Made by a program: the position numbers and the translations under genes | Part shown: positions 1 to 9,459 of the stretch, in pieces | How the letters are laid out: each line of letters starts with the position of its first letter | How positions within the stretch are numbered: the first letter of the stretch is position 1 | Notes under the pieces: generated by a model | The model's input: only the letters and a program-made list of their open reading frames with translations | What the model was told of the DNA's origin: nothing | Database searches by the model: none | Assembly (NCBI GenBank): GCA_030038095.1 | Contig: JASHPK010000014.1 | Span: forward strand, 1-48,246 | DNA from: Thermoplasmata archaeon | Lineage (GTDB): Archaea > Thermoplasmatota > Thermoplasmata > Lutacidiplasmatales > UBA184 | Length of the DNA stretch: 48,246 nucleotides | Direction: 5' to 3'

Positions 1-414
1 CGAGAAAGTAGACGCCGTGGTCCCGATCGTGTAGTGGACGGTGAAGTCAAGTTCGATTTCCGTGCTGACGGAGATCCCGACCGTCTCGGAGAACCTCCAT
101 TCGAGCGCCGTGTGACCCGCGGTCCCGGCGTTGATCATCCCTCTCGAGCTCGCGCCCGGGAGGACGGTCGGCGTCCCGACCGCCCCGCTCCAGAGCGTGG
201 GAACCGCAGGGGGAACCGCCCCGTACATCTGTCCGGTCTGCTGCCAGTGAACGAGGAATTCGGCCGAGTCCTGGCTTCCGTTCGCCGTCTCTGTGGATCC
301 GGTGATGTGGAGGCTCACCGCACCCGTGACCGTGGCGATCGAGATCACAAGGGCCGCCGCCCCGACCGCGACGAAGCCGAGCACGGATCGCCGCTGGGAT
401 GAGTGGATCCTCAC
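1..414 (-). CDS. Secreted or membrane-anchored protein, 5' part only
   Basis: The minus-strand frame from a GTG at 414-412 is open to the window edge, giving the first 138 residues; the C-terminus lies outside. A purine-rich GGGAAGG sits about 6 nt before the GTG and supports this start. The N-terminus has basic residues (HSSQRRS) followed by one hydrophobic stretch at about residues 11-32, typical of a signal peptide or membrane anchor. The remainder is rich in Ser, Thr and Gly with beta-prone alternation, as in exported surface proteins. I do not recognise the family. The next upstream gene on this strand (pirin-like) ends 287 nt away, so this gene probably has its own promoter. The intervening stretch holds no convincing gene; GGTTAATC near 509-516 is a weak TATA-like candidate. 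Confidence 0.6.
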   Translation of the reverse strand, partial: MRIHSSQRRSVLGFVAVGAAALVISIATVTGAVSLHITGSTETANGSQDSAEFLVHWQQTGQMYGAVPPAVPTLWSGAVGTPTVLPGASSRGMINAGTAGHTALEWRFSETVGISVSTEIELDFTVHYTIGTTASTFS

Positions 415-701
415 ATGTCGCCTTCCCGCCGGCTCTCTCGAAGGACCCCACCGCCCAGGCAGCTCCGCCGGACGACCTAGTACTACGTCCCGAGGTCGAG
501 ATTAACCTGTCCGTGGACCGGGTCCTCCCCGCTGGGTTCTTTCCCAGTTTCGAAGGTTCAACCGGGCCCGTGAACCGTTTGGAACTTCGGACCTGGGAAG
601 GCGGTCGCACGGGACGACTGCGGCATCAGTTCCGCAGGACCCAGTCACTCCGGAAGGAGGAGGCAGAGGGGCCCCCATCGGACTCTCCGGCGGGATCGCG
701 G

Positions 702-1409
702 TCAATTGGTACGCGGTACCGTGGCGTGGACGACCCGGAAGTCCTCCGATCCCGAGATCGACACGGCGGCGGCATCCTCCACGAGGGCGGCCTCCCCGGT
801 CTCAAGGGGGAAGTTGTCGACTGAACCGCGACCCGCCAGAGCGTAGACCACCGACCGGTGACCCGGACCGACCCGACGGAATGCGGTGCCCTGCGCGTGG
901 AACCGAAGGACCGAAACCTCTAGGCCGACCAGTGACGTCAGGGATGAACCCGGCCCGATCAGACTGGTGACCGAAGTCCCATCCGGCTGGACGTCGGACT
1001 CGGCAGGACGATCGACCCGGACGGTGGCGGTCGCCGGGGCCCCTTCCGGGAGAGCGGCTACGATCGAGAACCAGCGGGCGGTGGCACCGGGACGGGGGTT
1101 GACCGCATGCGCCGTCGACACACCGGCCGCGACATATACCATGGAGCCGGCGACGAGCTCCTCCCCGGGCCCGGTCCCGGCCGAGTGGCGCGCCTCGCCC
1201 TCGATGAGGTAGATCAACACCTCCTGGCGCGAGTGAGCATGCGCGCCGAACCGCTTGCGGGCCGTGGCGATGGTTTCGGCCACACGCTCCAACGGTGGCC
1301 AAGTGGCCATAGGGACCGACGGGATGACCGCGCGGGTCGCGACGTCCTTGGCGTCGACCTCGCCAGAGATGGTCCAACGCCGGGGCGCCGGCCTCGGGAG
1401 TTGCGGCAC
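702..1409 (-). CDS. Pirin-like bicupin protein
   Basis: 235 residues read from GTG at 1409. The N-terminal half contains the pirin-type segment RFGAHAHSRQEVLIYLIEGE (about residues 55-75), in which the two His and the Glu would form the cupin metal site, followed by the GSMVYVAAG turn and a His of the second cupin motif (STAHAV). The C-terminal half is a second, degenerate cupin (FHAQGT..., then VVYALAGRGSV). Pirin-family proteins bind Fe or another metal; some act as quercetin dioxygenases or redox-sensing cofactors, so the substrate here cannot be stated. It is transcribed away from the first thermopsin gene, with about 150 nt between the starts. A CTTAAG at 1435-1440 could be part of its promoter. 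Family assignment is good, function unknown. Confidence 0.75.
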   Translation of the reverse strand: MPQLPRPAPRRWTISGEVDAKDVATRAVIPSVPMATWPPLERVAETIATARKRFGAHAHSRQEVLIYLIEGEARHSAGTGPGEELVAGSMVYVAAGVSTAHAVNPRPGATARWFSIVAALPEGAPATATVRVDRPAESDVQPDGTSVTSLIGPGSSLTSLVGLEVSVLRFHAQGTAFRRVGPGHRSVVYALAGRGSVDNFPLETGEAALVEDAAAVSISGSEDFRVVHATVPRTN

Positions 1410-1527
1410 GACTGGGGCCCACGGTCGGTGGGCACTTAAGTTGACTCAGATCGGCTCGTGCCGCGAGGTCGACCGGGCCCGCGAAGACGGCCATCGCTCC
1501 GCCGAGAGCCCGGGCCCCAAGCAGGTT

Positions 1528-1535
1528 CAAATATG
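1528..1535 (+). promoter_or_regulatory. TATA box of first thermopsin gene
   Basis: CAAATATG is an AT-rich island in GC-rich DNA, centred about 26 nt before the ATG at 1557. This spacing puts the transcription start at or next to the start codon, so the mRNA is probably leaderless; no ribosome binding site is seen. Inferred from spacing only. Confidence 0.5.
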
Positions 1536-1556
1536 GGTGGCTAATCCCGGCCCCTA

Positions 1557-4500
1557 ATGATCGCCCGGTCCCGCGTGTGGATAGCCGTCGTCGTTGCGAC
1601 AATCGCTCTCTCCAGCTCGGTGCTGGGCGCCGCGTTCCTCAACTCGGGATCGCACCCGGCATCCACCAGCTCGCCGATTCAATCCGCCGCTACCGCCGGA
1701 ACGGTGACCGCTGCGGCGAGCGCCCCTGCCTCCACGAGCGTGCACCAGCCGGTCGCGCCGGGCCCGGCCGCCGAAGCGCGGCTGATGTCCGCGTTCAAAG
1801 CCTCGGGCGACAACCCCCGGACCTTCTATCCTCCGAACCTGGTCTACGCGCCGAAGCTCGACGCCCGCGGCGTCATCGTCCACCCATCCTACCCCCAGGC
1901 CCCCGAGCCCGCGGGCCTTGCGGACTACGGCGTGATCAATACGACCGGGACGCCCACGTCGATCACGATCAATACGCAGAGCTACCGGGCCTCGCTCACC
2001 CTGAACTCCTTGTTCCCGTACTACCTCTCCACGGGAATCCCGGAGGGGTTCAGCTCCCAGATGAACGTGGTCGTCAACAACGTGACGATCTTCGGCAACT
2101 CGAGCTACACGTTCTGGCTCCAGGACGTGGCGTTCTACGACGCCTACAGCCATCAGCTCGAGATGGAGAACAACATCTGGAACTTCTCCTACGATTCGGG
2201 TTTCGCCATGCCCCAACAGACCTTCCTCTGGGGCGTGCCGGGGTACACCAACGGGACGGACTATCCGATCGGAACGGAGAACTACTACGCGGCCGGGGGC
2301 GGCGAGTTCAACAGCCTCGCTCCCCCGATCACCATCGTGTTCTACGTCAATGTCACGACGCTCCAGCTCGGCGCCACGAACTACACGGAGGTCGACTTCG
2401 ATTACGACCTCCTGAACGCGACCGGCGTCCAGACCTTCGAGTGGATGTTCGACCGGGTGCTCTTCAACAATACGGGCTTCAGTGGGCCGATCGTCGCTCC
2501 GATGATCCACGTGGACGGGACGAACCTTACCCCGACCGGGTTCATCCCCTACGACGCGGAGATCATGCTCGGCGGGCCCGGCGGCGGCAGCACGGCGACG
2601 TTCCAGGCGCTGAACGCCACGATGACCCTCCAGCACTGGAACTCGACCGCGGGCGCCTACGTCAATGAGCCGTCGGCGTGGAGCTCGGGCTCGGAGACGG
2701 GGGAGACGTCGGTCGGAATCTCCGACTACTACACCGCGAACGGCGTGGCCGTGCTCGGTGCGGGCCCCGAGTTCGTTCAGCCGTTCTGGAACTCGAGCCC
2801 GACCGCGGCGGCCGGGGCCGCCGTCCTTTCGGGTACGATCTCGCCGTCCAACTCGTGGGCGTTCGCGACCGACTCCGGCGCCTACAACATCTCCGAGTCC
2901 GCGTGGGGGGCCCTCCCGTCGAGCGGGAACTACGCGTGGAACCTCACGGCCGGGACCTACACCGTGAAACTGATGGAGAGCGACTACGACGCGGTCACGA
3001 GTTCCGCGCTCGTGCTCACGGCGGGCACGACGACCACCTACTCGGTCTCGCTCACCGAGGACATGACGATGGGCGTCTACACCCCGCTCTACGCGTGGAC
3101 GAACGCCCAGCTCGCGGCGATATCGACCGGCGGGACGGGAACGGAAGCGAACCCGTACATGATCTTCAATAACGAGTACACGAACCTCTCCGGAGAGTTC
3201 GCCGCGATCAACGACTACGGCTATCCGGCCTATCCGGGGATGTCGTTCGCCTACACCACGGCGTACGTGGAGATCTCCGACCCGGCGCCGTTCGCCGTGA
3301 ACTACTGGGGGGCGTTCCTCTACACCGCGACGTACTTCGATACCCCGACGACGAACGACCTACAGACCTGGCTCTTTGACACGTCCCACGTCTCCATCGT
3401 GGGGGGAGTCTACTCCGGCTGGTTCACGGGCGAAGGGGACGGCTTCCCGTACGCCGACCTCACCGTCTGGAACTCGACCGACACGCTCGTGACCGGAGTC
3501 ACCTTCGAAGAGGAGACCCTCGGAATCCTGGCGTACGGCGGGACGGCGAACTCGTTCGTCGGGAACTCGTTCTACCTGGACTTCCTCGCCGGGTACAACA
3601 TCATGTACGCGTTGATCTGCCTTCAGGCGTTCGGTGGATGCGCGCTCCTGGACGACACGGGCATGTTCGTCATGGAAGGTGGCGACTCGATCTGGAACAA
3701 CTACTTCGACACCACCTTCACGGCAGCCGAGTCCGACCTCAACGTGTTCGACGATCTCTACCCGACCGTGCCCGCGGTGTACGAGAACAACTGGAACCTC
3801 ACGGCCCCGATCTCCGCGGGTAGCGTGACGGTCATCAACGGGATCTCGATCACGGGCGCGGTTGGGGGCTTCCCCTATGCGTGCGGCAACTGGTGGTACG
3901 ACTACATCCCGGGCACGACCCCGCTCCCGTACGATGAGGACGTCTACGGATACGAGCTGATCGCGAACGGCGGCGACTACTGCCCCGCCGGCTCTCTCGG
4001 AGCGATCCTCTTCGTCGAGAGCGGTCTCCCGAGCGCCACCCTGTGGTCGGTGACCGCGAACGGCACGACCTACAGCGGCTTCGGTACCAGCCTGATCGCC
4101 ATCGTCCCCACGGGCATGTACGACTACTCGGTCGGGGCCGTGACGGGCTATGCCGCGACCCCCTCGACCGGCACGACCAGCGTCGGCTGGCTCGGCGCGG
4201 TGTCGACGGTCTCGATCTCGTTCAGCTCGACCGCGTCGAAGACGGGGACGCTCTCGGGGACCGTCTCCCCGGCGACCGCCACCGTATTGGTCGACGGCTC
4301 GGCGGTGACGGTGACGGCGGGCGCCTTCTCGAGCACGCTCACCGTCGGCACGCACTCGATCGTGGCGTCGCTTTCGGGGTACTACACCTACTACAACAAC
4401 GTGACCGTAGCGAGCGGAGGAACGACGACCGTCTCGATCACCCTGAACCCGGTGACCCCTCCGATCGGACCGGACGGGACCTTGAGCCTGACCGTCACTC

Positions 4501-5111
4501 CGAACACGGCGACGGTCTGGGTCGACGGGAGCATGGTGACCCTCTCGAGCGGGACGTACTCGGCGTCGGTGACGCCGGGGGTGCACTCGATCGTGGCCTC
4601 GCTCTCGGGGTACTACAGCTACTTCAACAACGTGACCGTGTCGAGCAGTGCGATCTCGAGCATCACGGTGACCCTGAATCCGGTCACGCCGGCGCCCGGG
4701 CCGGACGGCACGCTGAGCATCACCGTCACCACGGCCGGGGCGACCTTGTGGGTCAACGGTGTTCCCGAGACGCTCTCGAGCGGAACGTACAGCGCGAGTT
4801 ACGCTCCGAATACCCCGATCTCGATCGAGGTTAAGGCGGCGAACTACTTCACCTACTACAACAACGTCAGCCTGACGAGCGGGAAGACGACGACCGTCTC
4901 GGTCACGCTGAACCCGGTCACGACGACGACGACCACCACCTCGAGCTCGAGCGGGATCAGCAACACCGGCTGGATCCTCATCGGGATCCTGGCGGCGCTC
5001 GCGGTGATCTTCCTGATCACCACGGCGATCTACATGAGCCGGGCGCGGCGGGGCGGAGGCTCGGGCGACCAGGACACGAGCTCGCCGCCGAGCGGGGGAC
5101 CTCCGAGCTAG
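1557..5111 (+). CDS. Thermopsin-family (peptidase A5) surface protein with PEGA-like repeats
   Basis: 1,184 residues. Order of parts: signal peptide (hydrophobic, about residues 7-25); Ser/Thr/Ala/Pro linker; thermopsin domain at about residues 120-380, with ADYGVINTTG, NNVTIFGNSSYTFWLQDV, MENNIWNFS and IMLGGPGGG as family landmarks; a beta-rich, possibly beta-helical middle region to about residue 830; three PEGA-like repeats (about 897-1122); a Thr/Ser-rich spacer; one membrane helix (about 1138-1160); and a short basic cytoplasmic tail. Thermopsins are acid-active endopeptidases of archaea whose catalytic residues are not well defined. Numerous Asn-X-Ser/Thr sequons fit a glycosylated cell-surface protein. 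The protein is therefore predicted to stand on the outer face of the membrane, anchored at its C-terminus. The next gene downstream is a paralogue of the same design. The start is supported by a TATA box 26 nt upstream. Confidence 0.88.
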   Translation: MIARSRVWIAVVVATIALSSSVLGAAFLNSGSHPASTSSPIQSAATAGTVTAAASAPASTSVHQPVAPGPAAEARLMSAFKASGDNPRTFYPPNLVYAPKLDARGVIVHPSYPQAPEPAGLADYGVINTTGTPTSITINTQSYRASLTLNSLFPYYLSTGIPEGFSSQMNVVVNNVTIFGNSSYTFWLQDVAFYDAYSHQLEMENNIWNFSYDSGFAMPQQTFLWGVPGYTNGTDYPIGTENYYAAGGGEFNSLAPPITIVFYVNVTTLQLGATNYTEVDFDYDLLNATGVQTFEWMFDRVLFNNTGFSGPIVAPMIHVDGTNLTPTGFIPYDAEIMLGGPGGGSTATFQALNATMTLQHWNSTAGAYVNEPSAWSSGSETGETSVGISDYYTANGVAVLGAGPEFVQPFWNSSPTAAAGAAVLSGTISPSNSWAFATDSGAYNISESAWGALPSSGNYAWNLTAGTYTVKLMESDYDAVTSSALVLTAGTTTTYSVSLTEDMTMGVYTPLYAWTNAQLAAISTGGTGTEANPYMIFNNEYTNLSGEFAAINDYGYPAYPGMSFAYTTAYVEISDPAPFAVNYWGAFLYTATYFDTPTTNDLQTWLFDTSHVSIVGGVYSGWFTGEGDGFPYADLTVWNSTDTLVTGVTFEEETLGILAYGGTANSFVGNSFYLDFLAGYNIMYALICLQAFGGCALLDDTGMFVMEGGDSIWNNYFDTTFTAAESDLNVFDDLYPTVPAVYENNWNLTAPISAGSVTVINGISITGAVGGFPYACGNWWYDYIPGTTPLPYDEDVYGYELIANGGDYCPAGSLGAILFVESGLPSATLWSVTANGTTYSGFGTSLIAIVPTGMYDYSVGAVTGYAATPSTGTTSVGWLGAVSTVSISFSSTASKTGTLSGTVSPATATVLVDGSAVTVTAGAFSSTLTVGTHSIVASLSGYYTYYNNVTVASGGTTTVSITLNPVTPPIGPDGTLSLTVTPNTATVWVDGSMVTLSSGTYSASVTPGVHSIVASLSGYYSYFNNVTVSSSAISSITVTLNPVTPAPGPDGTLSITVTTAGATLWVNGVPETLSSGTYSASYAPNTPISIEVKAANYFTYYNNVSLTSGKTTTVSVTLNPVTTTTTTTSSSSGISNTGWILIGILAALAVIFLITTAIYMSRARRGGGSGDQDTSSPPSGGPPS
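4246..4920 (+). repeat. Three in-frame PEGA-like repeats in thermopsin 1
   Basis: Three units of about 75 codons begin at roughly 4246, 4471 and 4705. Each follows the pattern GTLS-(V/I)-T-VDG-S-G-(Y/F)-H-SI-ASLSGYY-YNNVTV-TVTLNPV. Stretches at about 4371-4406 and 4609-4642 are nearly identical at DNA level, indicating internal duplication. PEGA-type domains are small beta-sandwich spacers near the surface layer. Confidence 0.75.
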
Positions 5112-5160
5112 AAGGTCCGCGACCTTACCCAAGGGCCAACCCCTTCCCTTCCTCCTTTTC
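5112..5160 (+). terminator. Probable terminator after thermopsin 1
   Basis: Directly after the stop codon is a perfect 6-bp hairpin (AAGGTC, loop CGC, GACCTT; 5112-5126), then a 5-bp one (AAGGG/CCCTT), then a pyrimidine tract with TTTT near 5156-5159. T-rich tracts end transcription in archaea. The remaining intergenic DNA to 5258 contains a weak TATA-like element (near 5220-5230) for the next gene. Confidence 0.4.
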
Positions 5161-5258
5161 GTGTCTTCCCCGGCGGTATCACGGGGAGGAATGTTCCGAG
5201 ACGCTACCGGACGGTAGGTAGATGTAATACCCCCTAGAGCGAGATTCAGAGGGAGTTC

Positions 5259-8200
5259 ATGTTGTCGCGCGCGGTGTGGCTGGCCCTGGCTCTGGCCGCA
5301 GTCATCGGGGTTTCGGCGGTGGTCGGGGGACTCCTGCCACCCCCTGGGACCGGCGCGCCCCTTCCGGGCGGACGGGCGGCCTCCACGCCTTCGGGCCCCG
5401 GGGGTACGACCTCCTTGGTCCAGCCCGATTCTTCCTCGACGGCCGCACCCGCGGGCGAGGAGGCTCTCCTCGCTCGGGCGACCGAGGCCGGCGCGAACCC
5501 CTACAACATCTTCCTTCCGCGCGCGCTCGCCGCACCGGCTGACTCCGGAGGGGGTTCCGCCCTCGCCCATGTCCGCCCCCCGTACAGCTCCAGCCCGGCC
5601 CCCATGGGGATCGCGGACTACGGACTCCGGAACGCCACGAACGGTAGCGTGGTTCCCTACCGACTGAACACGACCCGCCTCGTCGGCACGGTCGATGAGT
5701 GGGGTCCGGGGATCGTTCCGTTCTACCTCGACTCCGGTGCGCCGGACTCCTACGCGATCCAGCTCGATGCGGTGATCACCAACGTGACGCTCTTTGGCCA
5801 GCCCGGGTACCAGTTTTGGATCCAGGACGTTCTCGAGTACTCGGTCGGCCGGGACCAGCTCACCCTGATCTCGAACGTGTGGAACTTCTCGGCCCTCGGG
5901 GCCGTGGATTCCCCGAACCTTCTCGCGGCCCACGGACCGAACGGCCGCCTCGTCCCCTACGACGTCTACTACTCGAACCTCACGATCCCCAACGTCGAGG
6001 GACCCTTCGATGCCTCGCTCTTCCTCAACAGCAGCGTGAACGCGAGCCGGGACCAGGTGAACTTCTCGGCCGTCGTCTCGGGGCCGTCGGGGACAATCGC
6101 GGAGCCATTCGATTACGTCGTCTTCAACTCGACCGTCAACACCACGGCCCGCTTCTCGAACCCGGCGAGTTTCACCATCGACGGCTTCGAGACCAATCCG
6201 GCCGGGTACACGGACGACTTCGAGCTCGACGTCGGGGGACCGGGCGATGGGCTGCAGACGAACCTTTACCAGGCGGACGCGAACCTCTCGCTCGTCTTCT
6301 GGAACGCGACCGCGAAGGTCTACCGAAACGTCCCCTCCGCGGAGAGCTACGGCGGCGACTCCGGCGAGACCGCCTCGGGAGCGAGCCTCGCCTGGCTCGA
6401 GGAGGCCCACGGGCCGTTCGACGCCAACATCTACGCCGTCATGACGAGCGGCCCGGGCTTCCTTCACGGGCTCTGGAACGCCTCGACGCCGCGGGGCGCG
6501 ACCCCGGTCTCGTTCTCGCTCGATCCGTCCAACGCGTGGGTCTTCGTCCGGTCGAATGCCACCGTCCCGGAGTCGAACTTCTCGGTCGTGGAGAGCGAGT
6601 GGGCCCCGACCGAGCTGAACAACGGAAGCTTCGTGCTGGGTCCGGGGAACTACACCGTGGACGTGCTCGAAAGCGAGTACACGCCCGAGACCCTATTCCT
6701 CGACGTGGGCGGCTCGGCGCTCGCCGTGCCGGTCTCCCTCGACCCCAACGCCTCCGCCGGGATCTACGCGCCCCTCTATGCCTGGAACGACGCGCAGCTC
6801 GCCGCCCTCGCTTCGAGCGGGTCCGGCACGGCCGCGAGCCCCTACGTCCTCCCGAACGTTCAACCCGCCCCGTTCGCCCCGGAGTTCGGAACCCTGAACG
6901 ACTACACCTACCCGGTCTACGCCGGCGTCCTCTTCACGAACACGAACGCGACGGTCGAGCTCCTCGATCCCCCGGCGTTTGCGACCGAGACCCCGTTCCC
7001 GCCGCCCGACACCTGCCCGATCACGCTCGCCTGCCTCCCCGACACGAACGCGCTCCAGTACCAGCTCTACAACACCTCCCACGTCGCGATCGTGGACGCC
7101 ACGAACATCTCGGGGTGGTTCGCGACCGGGGTCGGGACGTTCTCGGCGCTCTACCCGACGCTCGCGCTCGACACGGTGGTCGTGTGGAACTCGACGCACG
7201 ATCTCATCGCGGGGAACCAGTTCGACCTCGCGGCCGCCGGCGGGATCTACCTCTACGGCGGGAGTGGGAACACGATCTGGGGGAACATCTTCCGCCAGGG
7301 AGCGCCGCCCGAAGCCGGGTCGGGCGCGCTCTGGCCGAGCTTCTACGGCGTCGCGGTCCAGGAGATGGAGTCCCACGACCTGATCTACAACGATCTCTTC
7401 GACAACTCGAAGGCCGGGACGACCGCCTGGACCCCGATTCTGAATCCGTACACGCAGACGTACAAGACCTGGACCGACACCTGGAACGTCTCGAGCGCGC
7501 CGGCGGACTCAGTGCGCTACGCGACCGGGTTCCCGACGATCCCGCTTTCGGGGAGCGTGGTCCGGACCTCGACGCAGGGCGGAAGCTACTGGTGGGACTA
7601 CGGCACCAACGCGAATCCTCTGCGCTCCCTCCCGTACAACGCGAGCGGCCACATCGTGGTCGCCGGAGACTACCACCCGCTCGTTCCGGAGCTCTCGGCG
7701 AACTTCACCGAGACGGGCCTTCCCACCGGCACGAACTGGTCGGTCACCCTCAACGGGATGACGGAGTCCTCGACCGGCCCGTCGATCGAGTTCAGCTACC
7801 AGGACGTGCTCGACACCGCGACCTTCGTCGTGGGCTCGGTCGCGGGGTACGTCGCGATCCCGAGCTCGGGGAACCTCACGCTCAACCTGACCTACACGAC
7901 CAACGTCACCGTGCGGTTCGCCCCGGACGTTGGAAATCTCTCGGGCACCGTCTCCCCGAGCGACGCCCTCCTCGCGGTCGACGGCACCTCCGTCTCCCTC
8001 GGTTCGAACGGGTCGTTCGACCTCGCCCTCGCGGCCGGGATCCACCCCATCGTCGCAACCGCGTCGGGGTACTATCCCTACTACGCGAACGTGTCGGTCG
8101 CATTCAACCGGACGACGGAGCTCGCGATCTCGTTGAATCCCATCCATCCGATCGGACCCAACGGGACCCTGGAACTCACGGTGACGCCCGGGAACGCCTC

Positions 8201-9038
8201 GATCTCCGTGAACGGCGTCTCGATCTCGCTGACCAGCGGGAGCTACTCCGCACCCGAGCCGCCCGGAGTCTACGCGATCGAAGGGACCGCCCCCGGCTAC
8301 TACGAGTACTTCAACAACGTGACGGTCGCGAGCAGCGCGACGACCACGCTCCAGATCCTCCTCAATCCGATCTCGCCGATCGGTCCGAACGGCACGATCG
8401 AGCTCTCGGTCTCGCCCGCTTCGGCCGCCGTCTCGGTCGACGGGAAGGCCGTCTCCCTCTCGTCGGGCCACGCGAGCCTGAGCGCGGCGATCGGGTTCCA
8501 CTCGATCGAGGCGACCGCGACCGGCTACTATCCGTACTTCAACAACGTCTCGGTGACGAGCGGCGGGACCACGACCGTCACCATCGCGCTGAACCCGGTG
8601 ACGCCGGTCCCCGGGCCGAATGGGAACCTCTCGGTCGCCATCGGCACGGTGGGGGCGACCCTCTGGATCGACGGATCGCCGGTGACCCTGACGAATGGGG
8701 CGTACTTCGGCACCGCCACGCCCGGGGTTCACTCGATCGAGATCCAGGCCAACGGGTACTTCCCGTACTACAACAACGTGACCGTGGTGAGCGGCCGGAC
8801 GACCTCGCTCGCCGTCACCCTCGACCCGTACGCGGCGCCGACGTCCAGCACGACGGGGATCGGGGAGACCGGCTGGGTGCTCATCGCGGGCCTCGCCGCG
8901 GTGGCGATGATCTTCTTCCTGACCACGATCCTCCTGGCCCGTCGACAAGCGGGGACTGCCCCCAACCCTCCCGCGTCGCCCCCTCCGCCTCCCCCAGCGG
9001 CCCCGCCGCCCGGCGAGCCTCCCGCCGGGTCCTCCTAG
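5259..9038 (+). CDS. Second thermopsin-family surface protein, paralogue
   Basis: 1,259 residues with the same architecture as the preceding gene: signal peptide; thermopsin domain (MGIADYGLRNATN, ITNVTLFGQPGYQFWIQDV, ISNVWNFS, LDVGGPGDG as landmarks, about residues 110-350); beta-rich middle; four PEGA-like repeats (about 892-1192); one membrane helix (about 1205-1227); and a Pro-rich cytoplasmic tail with runs of prolines. Asn-glycosylation sequons are abundant. The likely role is surface-bound acid protease or substrate-binding protein for peptide use. ATG 5259 has GGGAG five nt upstream and a weak AT-rich element about 33 nt upstream. The two paralogues differ clearly in sequence but not in layout, pointing to an old tandem duplication. 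The stop overlaps the stop of the convergent DUF302 gene at the palindrome CTAG. Confidence 0.88.
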   Translation: MLSRAVWLALALAAVIGVSAVVGGLLPPPGTGAPLPGGRAASTPSGPGGTTSLVQPDSSSTAAPAGEEALLARATEAGANPYNIFLPRALAAPADSGGGSALAHVRPPYSSSPAPMGIADYGLRNATNGSVVPYRLNTTRLVGTVDEWGPGIVPFYLDSGAPDSYAIQLDAVITNVTLFGQPGYQFWIQDVLEYSVGRDQLTLISNVWNFSALGAVDSPNLLAAHGPNGRLVPYDVYYSNLTIPNVEGPFDASLFLNSSVNASRDQVNFSAVVSGPSGTIAEPFDYVVFNSTVNTTARFSNPASFTIDGFETNPAGYTDDFELDVGGPGDGLQTNLYQADANLSLVFWNATAKVYRNVPSAESYGGDSGETASGASLAWLEEAHGPFDANIYAVMTSGPGFLHGLWNASTPRGATPVSFSLDPSNAWVFVRSNATVPESNFSVVESEWAPTELNNGSFVLGPGNYTVDVLESEYTPETLFLDVGGSALAVPVSLDPNASAGIYAPLYAWNDAQLAALASSGSGTAASPYVLPNVQPAPFAPEFGTLNDYTYPVYAGVLFTNTNATVELLDPPAFATETPFPPPDTCPITLACLPDTNALQYQLYNTSHVAIVDATNISGWFATGVGTFSALYPTLALDTVVVWNSTHDLIAGNQFDLAAAGGIYLYGGSGNTIWGNIFRQGAPPEAGSGALWPSFYGVAVQEMESHDLIYNDLFDNSKAGTTAWTPILNPYTQTYKTWTDTWNVSSAPADSVRYATGFPTIPLSGSVVRTSTQGGSYWWDYGTNANPLRSLPYNASGHIVVAGDYHPLVPELSANFTETGLPTGTNWSVTLNGMTESSTGPSIEFSYQDVLDTATFVVGSVAGYVAIPSSGNLTLNLTYTTNVTVRFAPDVGNLSGTVSPSDALLAVDGTSVSLGSNGSFDLALAAGIHPIVATASGYYPYYANVSVAFNRTTELAISLNPIHPIGPNGTLELTVTPGNASISVNGVSISLTSGSYSAPEPPGVYAIEGTAPGYYEYFNNVTVASSATTTLQILLNPISPIGPNGTIELSVSPASAAVSVDGKAVSLSSGHASLSAAIGFHSIEATATGYYPYFNNVSVTSGGTTTVTIALNPVTPVPGPNGNLSVAIGTVGATLWIDGSPVTLTNGAYFGTATPGVHSIEIQANGYFPYYNNVTVVSGRTTSLAVTLDPYAAPTSSTTGIGETGWVLIAGLAAVAMIFFLTTILLARRQAGTAPNPPASPPPPPPAAPPPGEPPAGSS
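7932..8833 (+). repeat. Four in-frame PEGA-like repeats in thermopsin 2
   Basis: Four units of about 75 codons, each ending in a NNVTV/NVSV-type strand and an LNP(I/V) linker, with PIGPNG joining the units. One more unit than in the upstream paralogue, so copy number has changed since duplication. Confidence 0.7.
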
Positions 9039-9457
9039 TGGGAACGGCTCGCCGCCTCGAGGGCGATCTGCCCCACCCCGTCCAGCACCCGATCGAGCTC
9101 CGGTGGCAGGGCGTGACGGAGCTCGAGATACGAAGGCTCGTTGTACAGGAGCCAGACCTTCCCCCGGTCGTCCTCCCAGACGGCGATCTTGAGCGGGAGG
9201 TCGAGCGCCGCGGTCGGCCGGGCCTGCAGGATCGGCGTGCCCGCCTTGGGCGAGCCGAAGACCAGGAGGAAGGTCGGGCGGAGGCGCAGGCCCGAGGCTC
9301 GGGCGTCCGCCGAGAAGTCCACTCGGGCGAACACCTTCGCCCCCCGGCGAGCGACGATCGCTTCGAGCCGATCGACGGTCTCCTGGAAGAGGTGCTCGGA
9401 GAGCACCCGGGCGACCCCTTTCGAGTCGACCGGCGGGAGGGGCTTGCGTGCGTGCAT
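9035..9457 (-). CDS. DUF302 domain protein
   Basis: 140 residues from ATG 9457. The sequence HLFQETVDRLEAIVARRG, then VFARVDFSADARASGLRLRP, then FGSPKAGTPILQARPTAALDLPLK matches the DUF302 (TTHA1751-like) fold, a small alpha/beta domain usually found alone or with peroxide and heavy-metal stress genes. An upstream in-frame start at 9712 would add an Arg/Gly-rich stretch that merely shadows the SnoaL-like gene, so I start at 9457. The gene follows the SnoaL-like stop by 2 nt and is presumably cotranscribed. Biochemical function is unknown for the family. Confidence 0.8.
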   Translation of the reverse strand: MHARKPLPPVDSKGVARVLSEHLFQETVDRLEAIVARRGAKVFARVDFSADARASGLRLRPTFLLVFGSPKAGTPILQARPTAALDLPLKIAVWEDDRGKVWLLYNEPSYLELRHALPPELDRVLDGVGQIALEAASRSH

Positions 9458-9459
9458 CG

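Noticed and set aside
4246-4920. Regular repeats resembling an array
   Set aside because: They are in-frame, about 225 nt long and encode PEGA-like domains; no CRISPR spacing or palindromic repeats.
4916-4942. ACG/ACC triplet run (microsatellite)
   Set aside because: It encodes the Thr-rich linker before the membrane anchor; no sign of phase variation such as a frame-changing repeat unit.
3360-6467. 1,035-codon open frame on the minus strand across both thermopsin genes
   Set aside because: Arg/Val/Gly/Asp-rich with no domain signs. GC-rich coding DNA leaves long antisense frames, and the plus-strand proteins have clear family motifs.
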